Shown here: positions 1-6,274 of the stretch, one piece after another
How positions within the stretch are numbered: position 1 is the first letter of the stretch
Layout of the letters: every line of letters begins with the position of its first letter
NCBI GenBank assembly: GCA_964601205.1
Contig: CAZRML010000036.1
Location: forward strand, 1-64,000
Reading direction: 5' to 3'
DNA: 64,000 nt
DNA from: JAQVEM01 sp964601205
GTDB lineage: Bacteria; Actinomycetota; Humimicrobiia; Humimicrobiales; Humimicrobiaceae
Made by a program: the position numbers and the translations under genes
The notes under the pieces: generated by a model
What the model was told of the DNA's origin: nothing
Database searches by the model: none
The model's input: only the letters and a program-made list of their open reading frames with translations

Positions 1-1
1 C

Positions 2-736
2 AAAGACACTGAGCCCGCAGAAGATGCAGATGATAAAGATTCCGACGCACAGGATGATTTTAACTGGGATGAGGTACTGAGCGGTCCGTGCGGCAATCCC
101 TATTACCCTGTGGTTATGGGAGCTTCGCATACATATAATAGCAGCAATGCGGGAACGTACACCAGTACAATTACCTCTGTGCGCGAGGATGGTTTTACAG
201 TGACACATACCATTGGTGGTTCTACCCAGACACACGAATGGGAATGCCTGCCAGAAGGTCTCGTAGACCTTAGCAGTTCACTTGGTGATGCCTTTGAGAC
301 TATGGTAGAAGGTGTAACTATTACCGGCACCTCAAATGCAACCGGGGTAACCATACCAGCCTCAATATCAGTCGGGGATACCTGGTCACAGACATACTCG
401 GGAACTGTAACCGCTCAGGAGTTTGATACTGGTTTAGATTTTTCTACAACTGTAAGTTACACTGCTATGGGTAAAGAAACGGTAACCATTGCTGCCGGTA
501 CCTTTGAAGCAATAAGAGTGGACAGTTCGTTAAAATCAGATTTTATATTGAAAACACACGGGACTACAACGCCGCTTTATACCTATGACAGCACATCAAG
601 TGCCTGGTTTGTTGAAAATATCGGGACAGTAAAATCAACTACTCAGGGCATGATAAAAGGATTGGGTTATATGGAAGGGCAATTATCACAGGAATTTTCA
701 GATACAACGGAACTGGTTGAATTCAGCCTGCCATAA
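2..736 (+). CDS. Extracytoplasmic hypothetical protein, 5' end outside window
   Basis: The frame is open from the first bases of the window, so the start codon lies upstream and only the C-terminal 244 residues are visible. The visible part opens with an Asp/Glu-rich low-complexity linker of about 25 residues and continues into a beta-rich, Thr/Ser-rich domain starting near CGNPYYPVV. That composition, with few Lys and many Thr and Ser, is typical of secreted or lipid-anchored proteins whose signal peptide is followed by an acidic spacer. Similar 'NPYYPV' domains occur in hypothetical lipoproteins of Gram-positive bacteria; I recall no function. An internal ATG at position 116 is unlikely to be the start because the acidic linker and the Cys-Gly-Asn segment precede it in frame. 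It is followed by 237 bases without a gene. Confidence 0.7.
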   Translation, partial: KDTEPAEDADDKDSDAQDDFNWDEVLSGPCGNPYYPVVMGASHTYNSSNAGTYTSTITSVREDGFTVTHTIGGSTQTHEWECLPEGLVDLSSSLGDAFETMVEGVTITGTSNATGVTIPASISVGDTWSQTYSGTVTAQEFDTGLDFSTTVSYTAMGKETVTIAAGTFEAIRVDSSLKSDFILKTHGTTTPLYTYDSTSSAWFVENIGTVKSTTQGMIKGLGYMEGQLSQEFSDTTELVEFSLP

Positions 737-865
737 TTATTTTGTGGGAGCTCAATACGACACTGTGTATTAAAATTAAATAATTATTATTTAAAAGAGT
801 CTATAAAATTTAATGATATAGATAAATTATATTATATGCTAATTGTCTTTGTAATCTTATCTAAA

Positions 866-886
866 TAATACTCATCTTGAGTATTA
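866..886. other. 9-bp inverted repeat, unassigned
   Basis: Arms TAATACTCA and TGAGTATTA are perfect with a 3-base loop. No T-tract follows, so it is not a convincing terminator. It lies about 90 bases upstream of the lipoprotein gene and could be an operator or chance in AT-rich DNA. I see nothing else in the 737-973 gap. Confidence 0.25.
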
Positions 887-973
887 ATAGCTATTGTGAT
901 ATAAGTTGAATATGGATAATTTTTTAATACTTTTATTATATAAATTTAATAATATTAATAAAGGTCAGGGGAA

Positions 974-1477
974 ATGAAAAAAACATTACTAATTTTATTT
1001 GCACTATCAGCCATATTAATTCTTGCTGTATCAGGATGCAGGTTAGATTTAAAAGTTATTTTTAAAGAATATGAAGATATCGGTAGAGAAAAGCAAGAAA
1101 TTATAGATGCCCTGGATGCTTCAGGCGATCCTGACAGAGAACTTTTTAAAGAATATTTTTCATATATAAGGCTTGGAGATATCAATATTCTACCAACTAA
1201 TGAAACCTATTTAGAGTGCGGGTTTAATAAAAAAGAAGAATTTGAATTTGTTTATACAGTTTTCAATCCTGAAAACGGTGAATTTGTTAAAAGGTGCACA
1301 AATTATGCATCTTCAGAAGGTTCAGACGGTATGGTTATGGAAGCTCTTGAATGGACACTCTTGAGCCCCGGAAAATACGAGTACCGGATATACGTTGAAG
1401 ATAAGCTGGTTGAAGCAATACCTTTTAAGATTATATCCTATACTGAATACATAAAGAATAAATTTTCTATGAAATAA
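974..1477 (+). CDS. Small predicted lipoprotein of unknown function
   Basis: A 167-residue protein with a typical type II signal peptide: two Lys after the start, a hydrophobic stretch of about 16 residues, then the lipobox AVSGC with the acylated Cys at residue 22. The mature part is charged, without membrane segments. The middle (about residues 65-110) alternates hydrophobic and polar residues as in a beta-sandwich, and contains FNPENGEFV. I do not recognise the family. The start ATG is preceded by AAGG and AGGGG. The gene ends against a strong terminator at 1515-1540, shared with the convergent small membrane gene, so it looks monocistronic. Confidence 0.75.
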   Translation: MKKTLLILFALSAILILAVSGCRLDLKVIFKEYEDIGREKQEIIDALDASGDPDRELFKEYFSYIRLGDINILPTNETYLECGFNKKEEFEFVYTVFNPENGEFVKRCTNYASSEGSDGMVMEALEWTLLSPGKYEYRIYVEDKLVEAIPFKIISYTEYIKNKFSMK

Positions 1478-1514
1478 TATGTATTCTATAACATCGCCGG
1501 AATAGCAAAATTAG

Positions 1515-1540
1515 AAAGCTCCATTTTGTAATGGAGCTTT
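1515..1540. terminator. Bidirectional intrinsic terminator
   Basis: Perfect 11-bp stem AAAGCTCCATT / AATGGAGCTTT with a 4-base loop, followed by further T residues on the plus strand and flanked by A-rich sequence that reads as T-rich on the minus strand. It sits between two convergent genes (ending at 1477 and 1568) and can serve both. Confidence 0.8.
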
Positions 1541-1567
1541 TTAAAATTCATCATATATTTATTTCAT

Positions 1568-1753
1568 TTACATTTTTTCAAGAAGCACGCCCAGTACCAG
1601 CAATATAAAAGCTATTGCTAAAACTCCAAAAGCCACTATAACCAGCACATCCAGAACAAATCCTCCTATCAGAAACAATATTCCTGAAATTACCGCTAAA
1701 ATTATTGTTACCCAGAACATTGTCTTTGTTGGTGCATTTAGATTTAACTGCAT
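1568..1753 (-). CDS. Small two-helix membrane protein
   Basis: A 61-residue protein made almost entirely of two hydrophobic helices (about residues 11-31 and 34-57) joined by a very short turn, with a polar N-terminus. The start ATG is set by a strong ribosome binding site, AAAGGAG, about 8 bases upstream on the minus strand. Proteins of this form occur as small integral membrane proteins in many bacteria; the sequence gives no catalytic or binding motif. It is divergent from the dodecin gene, with 134 bases between the two starts, and convergent with the lipoprotein gene. Function unknown. Confidence 0.6.
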   Translation of the reverse strand: MQLNLNAPTKTMFWVTIILAVISGILFLIGGFVLDVLVIVAFGVLAIAFILLVLGVLLEKM

Positions 1754-1820
1754 TTCTAAGCTCCTTTCTTAAAGAAACATAATTTGTATATTTATTTAAC
1801 TATAAGTAGTAGAATTTAAA

Positions 1821-1844
1821 TTAGTTACTATTTTAGTTACTATT
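1821..1844. repeat. Two tandem copies of a 12-bp repeat
   Basis: TTAGTTACTATT occurs twice back to back with no mismatch, in the divergent intergenic region between the small membrane gene and dodecin. The copies are about one helical turn apart, so they could be paired regulator half sites facing the same side of the helix. This is inference. Confidence 0.5.
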
Positions 1845-1887
1845 ATAGAAGCATAACAAATTTTGGACAATAGCAAGGAGGCATAAA

Positions 1888-2103
1888 ATGGAAATAGCAA
1901 AGATAACAGAACTCAAAGCTTCTTCTCCTAAAAGTTTTGAGGATGCTGTAAAAGTCGGCATTACAAGAGCACACAAAACTCTCAGAAACGTTAAATCTGC
2001 ATGGGTAAAGGATTTTGATGTACTGGTTAATGATAATGGAGAGGTGGCCGAGTACAGAGTTTTATTGAAAATAACCTTTATTCTTGAAGACTTACCGTTT
2101 TAA
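1888..2103 (+). CDS. Dodecin family flavin-binding protein
   Basis: A 71-residue protein, the usual dodecin length. It has the family pattern: short first strand, one helix (SFEDAVKVGITRAHKTLRNVK), then two long strands with the acidic, Val-rich VNDNGEVAEYRVLLKITFIL typical of the C-terminal half. Dodecins form hollow dodecamers that bind riboflavin or FMN and are thought to buffer free flavin in the cytoplasm. The aromatic in the second strand that usually stacks on the isoalloxazine corresponds to Trp39 in SAWVKDF. The start is preceded by AAGGAGG at good spacing. It is likely monocistronic; a perfect 14-bp palindrome follows before the next gene. Confidence 0.9.
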   Translation: MEIAKITELKASSPKSFEDAVKVGITRAHKTLRNVKSAWVKDFDVLVNDNGEVAEYRVLLKITFILEDLPF

Positions 2104-2132
2104 TCATCAGCTGCCATAAGAGCTCTGCACAA

Positions 2133-2146
2133 GTGTCTTAAGACAC
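2133..2146. promoter_or_regulatory. Perfect 14-bp palindrome, candidate operator
   Basis: GTGTCTTAAGACAC is fully self-complementary and lies 32 bases before the start of the DUF937 gene, between it and dodecin. It lacks a loop, so a protein-binding site is more likely than a terminator. No cognate regulator is identifiable. Confidence 0.35.
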
Positions 2147-2177
2147 AAATAATATTAATATAAAAAGGAGATTTAAA

Positions 2178-2843
2178 ATGAGTTCTATGATTGAATCAAT
2201 TATGGGTATGCTATCAGGAGATGCACTGAATAAAGTAAGTCAGCAGATAGGAGTGCCCGAGTCCAAAGCCAAAGAGGCTTTACCCGATGTGCTGGCTGTC
2301 CTTACAGGAGCACTTGCCAAGAACTCTTCGCAGGAACAGGGTGCGCGAGAATTATCCAACGCTCTTGCAAAAGACCATGATGGCAGCTTGCTCAATAATC
2401 TTTCTGATTACATATCAAATTACAAGCAGGCCTCGGGTGATGGTATCCTCGGTCATGTGCTTGGAAATAACAGAACTACTGTAGAGAAGAGTTTAAGTCA
2501 GAAAACCGGATTGGATATGGGTTCAATTGGCAATCTTCTGACAATGGCTGCACCACTTTTAATGGGAATGCTGGGCAAGACACAGAAGACTGAAGGACTG
2601 GATATAGGCGGCCTGACAAATCTTTTAGGTCAGGAAAGCAACCAGGCACAGAGTCTTGCACCCGGTGCAATAAATATATTAAGCCAGATACTTGGTGCAG
2701 GAGGGACTCAGACAACTCCTCAGACAACTCCTCAGACAGGCTCAACAACAACCAAGAAAAGATCCGGGTGTGCAACTGTATTGATAGTTTTAGTTATAGC
2801 CGTTGTTGTTTATTTCCTATTAAGAGCATGCAGTATCCTGTAG
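2178..2843 (+). CDS. DUF937 protein with C-terminal membrane anchor
   Basis: A 221-residue protein. Residues 1-75 form a Gly/Ala/Leu-rich helical repeat with MLSGDALNKVSQQIGV and a DGSLL turn, the pattern of DUF937 (YidB-like) proteins. A second related half includes the GILGHVLGNN motif around residues 90-100 and LLTMAAPLLMGMLG near 125. A short Gln/Thr linker with the repeat TTPQTTPQT (about 180-190) leads to a basic KKRSG and a single C-terminal transmembrane helix. The N-terminal domain should therefore face the cytoplasm with a tail anchor. The role of DUF937 is unknown. The ribosome binding site is AAGGAG. It is followed after 63 bases by the LysM gene on the same strand, so co-transcription is possible. 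Confidence 0.8.
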   Translation: MSSMIESIMGMLSGDALNKVSQQIGVPESKAKEALPDVLAVLTGALAKNSSQEQGARELSNALAKDHDGSLLNNLSDYISNYKQASGDGILGHVLGNNRTTVEKSLSQKTGLDMGSIGNLLTMAAPLLMGMLGKTQKTEGLDIGGLTNLLGQESNQAQSLAPGAINILSQILGAGGTQTTPQTTPQTGSTTTKKRSGCATVLIVLVIAVVVYFLLRACSIL

Positions 2844-2906
2844 AAAATTTTAAAAAAGCATTTACTTACTACAGTGGTTATTAATAAATAATTGAAGGGA
2901 GAGAAA

Positions 2907-3407
2907 ATGCGTACAGAAGGAGACAAGAATAAAGGTTTCTTCTCAAGACTTGGGAAAAAAGCAACCCCAAAAACGTCCGGTAAAGCAGCAGGTAAAGTGA
3001 AAAAAGTGGAAACAGAACAGGAAAAAAAGGTTCGTATGTCTGAATACAAGACTAAATTAGCCAAAAATAAGGCAAGAGCAGCAGAGGCACGAGCTAAAAA
3101 AGCAGAAAGTCAGCTAAAAGCAATGAAAACCTCCGGCCCGAGCAAAAAAGCATACAGTCCTTCAGGTTCAGCAGGACTTAAGCCTACCACCCAGGCTAAA
3201 GCGCCCGGAGCTAAAATCATCGCAACTCACAGAGTAAAAAAAGGTGATACTCTCAGCCAGATTGCTAAGGAACATTATGGCTCTGGTTCCGCACCTTACT
3301 ATAAGTTGATACAGAGCGCTAACCCGGACCTGATAAAAGATGTAAATCTTATTCATCCCGGACAGGTTTTTAAAATTCCTGAATTACCCGATGATCTTAA
3401 GAAATAA
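2907..3407 (+). CDS. LysM domain protein with basic low-complexity N-terminus
   Basis: The chosen ATG follows AAGGGAG by about 5 bases; a longer in-frame reading from TTG at 2892 would place that ribosome binding site inside the gene. The 166-residue product has a Lys/Ala-rich, probably disordered or helical first 100 residues, then a C-terminal LysM-type domain from about residue 107: HRVKKGDTLSQIAKEHYG, then IQSANPDLI and the closing HPGQVFKIP. LysM modules bind N-acetylglucosamine-containing polymers, usually peptidoglycan. There is no signal peptide, which is odd for a wall-binding protein. The arrangement resembles YgaU-type cytoplasmic LysM proteins that are often next to membrane-stress genes. 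Substrate and localisation are uncertain. Confidence 0.8.
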   Translation: MRTEGDKNKGFFSRLGKKATPKTSGKAAGKVKKVETEQEKKVRMSEYKTKLAKNKARAAEARAKKAESQLKAMKTSGPSKKAYSPSGSAGLKPTTQAKAPGAKIIATHRVKKGDTLSQIAKEHYGSGSAPYYKLIQSANPDLIKDVNLIHPGQVFKIPELPDDLKK

Positions 3408-3427
3408 ATAAGTAAATATATAAATAA

Positions 3428-3458
3428 TGCCGGTTGTGGTTTATTTAAATAGCCGGCA
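3428..3458 (+). terminator. Weak hairpin, possible terminator
   Basis: TGCCGG pairs with CCGGCA and the stem can extend by four weaker pairs around an 11-base loop. Only AAATTT follows, with no real T-tract, so termination is doubtful. It lies between convergent genes. Confidence 0.3.
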
Positions 3459-3530
3459 AATTTCTGAAAAATACATGTAGTGATACGCAGAAAATTTTCC
3501 TAATCGTTGCTTAATTGAAGCTGAAGTAAA

Positions 3531-3971
3531 TCATTCATTATATTTTAGGTGATAATCCCAGGAAGTCCTCTGGTATTTTTTTCTTTCCACATCCACAAGC
3601 CATATTTCAAGCTCCGGGAAAACCTTTGCAATCCTTTCCCAGGCTATTTCATATACTTTTGCTCTTATGTGCAAAATCTTTCTCGAACTCTCGGCCATAG
3701 CTATTACAATATGCCCGCAATCTTCATTATTAAGTCTGGATACTGACTGAAAAAATGCCCGGTAGAAATCCTCTACCCTCTTGCGGCCTGATGTTCCATA
3801 ACCCAGTACTTCGATATACCAGGACTCATTATCTTTTGTGGCTTTGATGTCAGAACTGAGTTTGGACAGGAAGTCTCTATTATCAAGCGTATAACCTTCT
3901 TCCCTGAGAAGTTCTCTAAGACAATTCTCGATTTCTATTTTTGTTACTTTTGTACCCTTAATATCCTGCAT
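3531..3971 (-). CDS. Hypothetical protein, possible degenerate nuclease-like fold
   Basis: A 146-residue soluble protein I cannot name. It begins with a helical segment (IENCLRELLREEGY) followed by strands with DNRDF and WYIEVLGYG, then two helices (VEDFYRAFFQSVSRL), a strand HIVIAMAE and a C-terminal ELEIWLVDVE. An N-terminal helix, an acidic strand and an E-V-hydrophobic-G strand recall the alpha-beta core of PD-(D/E)XK proteins. The catalytic Lys expected after the Glu is absent (Glu-Val-Leu-Gly), so if related it would be inactive; this is inference. No ribosome binding site precedes the ATG and an AT-rich box abuts it, so the start is uncertain. It is divergent from the metallopeptidase gene. 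Confidence 0.55.
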   Translation of the reverse strand: MQDIKGTKVTKIEIENCLRELLREEGYTLDNRDFLSKLSSDIKATKDNESWYIEVLGYGTSGRKRVEDFYRAFFQSVSRLNNEDCGHIVIAMAESSRKILHIRAKVYEIAWERIAKVFPELEIWLVDVERKKYQRTSWDYHLKYNE

Positions 3972-4083
3972 ATTATATTTACTATATAAGCAAAAACTTA
4001 AAAACTATCAACATAGAATTATACGTTACTCTAAAGCAAAATAAAATCGCGATTATATAATAAAATATTTTATCAGGACTTTC

Positions 4084-4092
4084 TGATATAAT
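4084..4092 (+). promoter_or_regulatory. Extended -10 promoter for the zinc peptidase
   Basis: TGA-TATAAT is a perfect -10 hexamer with an upstream TG, about 63 bases before the metallopeptidase start. No good -35 lies at 17 bases, which is normal for extended -10 promoters. Confidence 0.45.
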
Positions 4093-4154
4093 ATCGCTGT
4101 AGAATTATTTATATTTTTCTACCGGACGGATCATTTATCCAGAGGAGAAATACT

Positions 4155-5012
4155 ATGAAATGGCAGGGACGAAGACAGAGCACAAATGTTGATGATAGAA
4201 GAGCCACACCGGCAAAAGGCTTAGCCATTGGCGGGGGCATCAGCGGAGGAATACTTGTTATAATAATCGTTCTTGTGCTAACCCTCTGCAGCGGAGGCGA
4301 TTTATCTCAGATTTTAAATAGCGGTCTTGCTTTACAGGAATCAGGCTCCAGCTATCAGGTGACGCAGGAGGAAGAAGAGCTGGCTCAATTTGTATCTGTG
4401 GTTTTAGCTGAAACCGAAGATGTATGGACTGAATTATTTGCCAGGGAAGGCATTGAATACATCGAGCCGACACTTGTCTTATATAATGAATATGTCGAAT
4501 CCGCATGTGGCATCGCAGGAGCTGCAACAGGACCCTTTTATTGTCCTGCGGACCAGAAAGTATATATGGACTTGAGTTTTTTTGAAGAACTTCAACAGGA
4601 ATACGGCGCACCCGGGGATTTCGCTATAGCATATGTAGTTTCACATGAGGTGGGGCACCATATTCAAACCCTCCTGGGGATAATGGAAGATGTACAGAAT
4701 TTACAGTCGCGGTTAAGCGAAGTTGAGGCTAATGAAATTAACGTCCGTCTTGAGCTTCAGGCAGACTATTTTGCCGGAGTGGTGGCTCATTATATGGACA
4801 GGATGAGCCTGCTTGATGAAGGAGATATCGAAGAAGCTCTAAATGCCGCCAGCGCTGTTGGGGACGACCGGATTCAGAAACAATACCAGGGCTATGTTGT
4901 TCCTGATAGCTTCACTCACGGGACTTCCGAGCAGAGACAGAAGTGGTTCTTTAAAGGATTTAAAACAGGAACCATAGAAGATGGGGACACCTTTAATACC
5001 AGTGACCTGTAA
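4155..5012 (+). CDS. Neutral zinc metallopeptidase, YpfJ family
   Basis: A 285-residue protein with one N-terminal transmembrane helix (about residues 25-46, GGGISGGILVIIIVLVLTL) and an extracytoplasmic catalytic domain. The signature is SHEVGHHIQ near residue 163, an HExxH zinc motif. Downstream helices carry ELQADYFAGVVAHY, where the Glu/Asp supply the third ligand, and a closing GTSEQRQKWFFKGF characteristic of the family. The upstream CGIAGAATGPFYCPADQKVYMDL segment, with a Cys pair, is also conserved. The family is annotated as neutral zinc metallopeptidase (Pfam Zn_peptidase); physiological substrates are not established. AGAGGAG precedes the start. The gene ends directly against a decayed alpha/beta-hydrolase remnant. 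Confidence 0.9.
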   Translation: MKWQGRRQSTNVDDRRATPAKGLAIGGGISGGILVIIIVLVLTLCSGGDLSQILNSGLALQESGSSYQVTQEEEELAQFVSVVLAETEDVWTELFAREGIEYIEPTLVLYNEYVESACGIAGAATGPFYCPADQKVYMDLSFFEELQQEYGAPGDFAIAYVVSHEVGHHIQTLLGIMEDVQNLQSRLSEVEANEINVRLELQADYFAGVVAHYMDRMSLLDEGDIEEALNAASAVGDDRIQKQYQGYVVPDSFTHGTSEQRQKWFFKGFKTGTIEDGDTFNTSDL

Positions 5013-5013
5013 A

Positions 5014-5262
5014 TTCTTTTTCATCCCTGCTCAGGCGGCTCAGCCTGATTTTATTTATTTTTCCGGCATACCATTTTATATAAACGCCGCTTGATACAAG
5101 TATCAGCTTCTTTACGCTTGAAAGATACTTTGCAGCAAGAATAAAACCAGGTATGGCTCCCCATGACCGCCCGATAACCGTAACAGTCTGGTTGCTGTTA
5201 TCTTCCAGCACATCATAAGATTCCCTGACCTGACCATCAAGAGATACTGCGGTCTGGAGATT
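5014..5262 (-). pseudogene. Alpha/beta-hydrolase remnant (middle section only)
   Basis: On the minus strand, about 80 codons read LQTAVSLDGQ, then VTVIGRSWGAIPGF and VKKLILVSSGVY. This is the nucleophile-elbow region of proline-iminopeptidase-like alpha/beta hydrolases, normally GHSWG, with the catalytic Ser retained but His replaced by Arg. The N-terminal part with the first strands and oxyanion loop is missing: in-frame stop codons lie immediately upstream and the sequence there is a different gene remnant. The reading also stops soon after LSRDEKE, so the catalytic Asp and His are absent. A GTG-initiated 72-codon reading exists, but the homologous region starts upstream of it. I call it non-functional. 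Confidence 0.75.
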
Positions 5263-5362
5263 TTATCAATCTTAATTTATCCACTGTTCTTATCTGATTA
5301 CATTTTATTTTAGAATCAGATGCAACCCCGGATTCATCCTTTAAAATTAGAGCCTCAAATGT
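5258..5362 (-). pseudogene. MazF/PemK toxin remnant (C-terminal part)
   Basis: The minus strand reads TFEALILKDESGVASDSKIK followed by CNQIRTVDKLRLIK over 35 codons. SKxKCNQIRTVDKxRLIKK is the conserved C-terminal segment of MazF/PemK endoribonuclease toxins. The N-terminal half is missing and an in-frame stop lies just upstream. Downstream, the frame runs into the hydrolase remnant in another frame and terminates at 5237. No antitoxin gene is recognisable nearby. It is a decayed toxin gene joined to unrelated decayed sequence. Confidence 0.72.
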
Positions 5363-5524
5363 ATTTTATTATACATGCAATCCAGCATAATGTTTGACAG
5401 GGATATCTTTTATGATATTATTGAAACAATTGTATTAAACATCTGTATCATTGTAATTTTAAATCAGCGGGTCTACTATTAAAAAGCTTCTTTTTTTCAG
5501 TAATTATTAAAAATAGGAAGATAA

Positions 5525-6121
5525 ATGACATTAAATGAGGTAAACAAAAACAATACCAGAGAAAGAATCATAAAAGCGGTACTTGATATTATAGGCAAAA
5601 AGAGTGATGTGAGGGTAACGGTAAGGGAAATATCTAACAGGGCCAATGTAAATCTTGCTGCTGTGAATTACTACTTCAGAACAAAACAAAAACTATTTGA
5701 CGAAATTGAAAAATATTTTTTCAGCAAAGTTTTTGAAGCCAATAAAATACTTGATGATGCATCCGAAGCACCGTATAAAAGAATCCTGAGGTGGGCAAAG
5801 GAGATTTCCGGGCTGATTAGTGAAAATCCGGGAATAATATGGATAATCTCAAGCAAGGTTATGAAAAAGGAGAAAAGCGGCATTTTCCTTAATGAATTTA
5901 TACACAAAAAGGACCAGAGAATAATTAATTTAATAAGGGATGCCACAAATATAAATGACGAGAAAATATTAGCCATTAAAAGCATGCAGATTATTACGGG
6001 GATAATAAATCCTCTTATATTGTTCTATGGTTTCAAGAGTGACTTTAATTTAAACCTTGACGAATCGGATACCATGAATATTTATTTAGAAAAGCTTATA
6101 ACCAGCATACTGAAAGCCTGA
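5525..6121 (+). CDS. TetR/AcrR family transcriptional regulator
   Basis: A 198-residue protein. The N-terminal helix-turn-helix domain spans about residues 10-58, with NTRERIIKAVLDII and VTVREISNRANVNLAAVNYY, then FRTKQKLFDEI, the classic TetR recognition-helix pattern with the N-Y-Y-F motif. The C-terminal two thirds are helical and would form the ligand-binding and dimerisation domain; ligand unknown. It lies 153 bases upstream of an MMPL transporter in the same direction. A consensus promoter plus repeated candidate operators lies in that gap, so it probably represses the downstream exporter operon. The start is only weakly preceded by AGGAAG. Such repressors usually respond to the exported compound or a mimic. 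Confidence 0.9.
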   Translation: MTLNEVNKNNTRERIIKAVLDIIGKKSDVRVTVREISNRANVNLAAVNYYFRTKQKLFDEIEKYFFSKVFEANKILDDASEAPYKRILRWAKEISGLISENPGIIWIISSKVMKKEKSGIFLNEFIHKKDQRIINLIRDATNINDEKILAIKSMQIITGIINPLILFYGFKSDFNLNLDESDTMNIYLEKLITSILKA

Positions 6122-6152
6122 CTAAAGCCTTAAATTAAGCTTTTAAATCAAT

Positions 6153-6181
6153 TTGACAAAAAATAACTGTATTGTTATATT
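6153..6181 (+). promoter_or_regulatory. Consensus promoter for MMPL operon
   Basis: TTGACA (6153-6158) and TATATT (6176-6181) are separated by 17 bases. The predicted start of transcription falls near 6188, next to the first of two repeats that could bind the TetR product. Confidence 0.7.
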
Positions 6182-6191
6182 AACGAATTAA

Positions 6192-6247
6192 ACAAATGTT
6201 TTAAATAATAGTTTTAATTGGTAGTTTAATACAAATGTTTTTAAAAT
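6192..6247. promoter_or_regulatory. Two direct copies of ACAAATGTTTT, candidate TetR operators
   Basis: ACAAATGTTTT occurs at 6192-6202 and again at 6231-6241, each followed by T or A-rich sequence ending AAAT. The first copy sits within a partial palindrome AAAC-AAAT-GTTT. They lie between the promoter and the MMPL start. Assignment to the adjacent TetR is inference. Confidence 0.4.
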
Positions 6248-6274
6248 ATTAAACCAGAGTTAATATGGAGTTAT

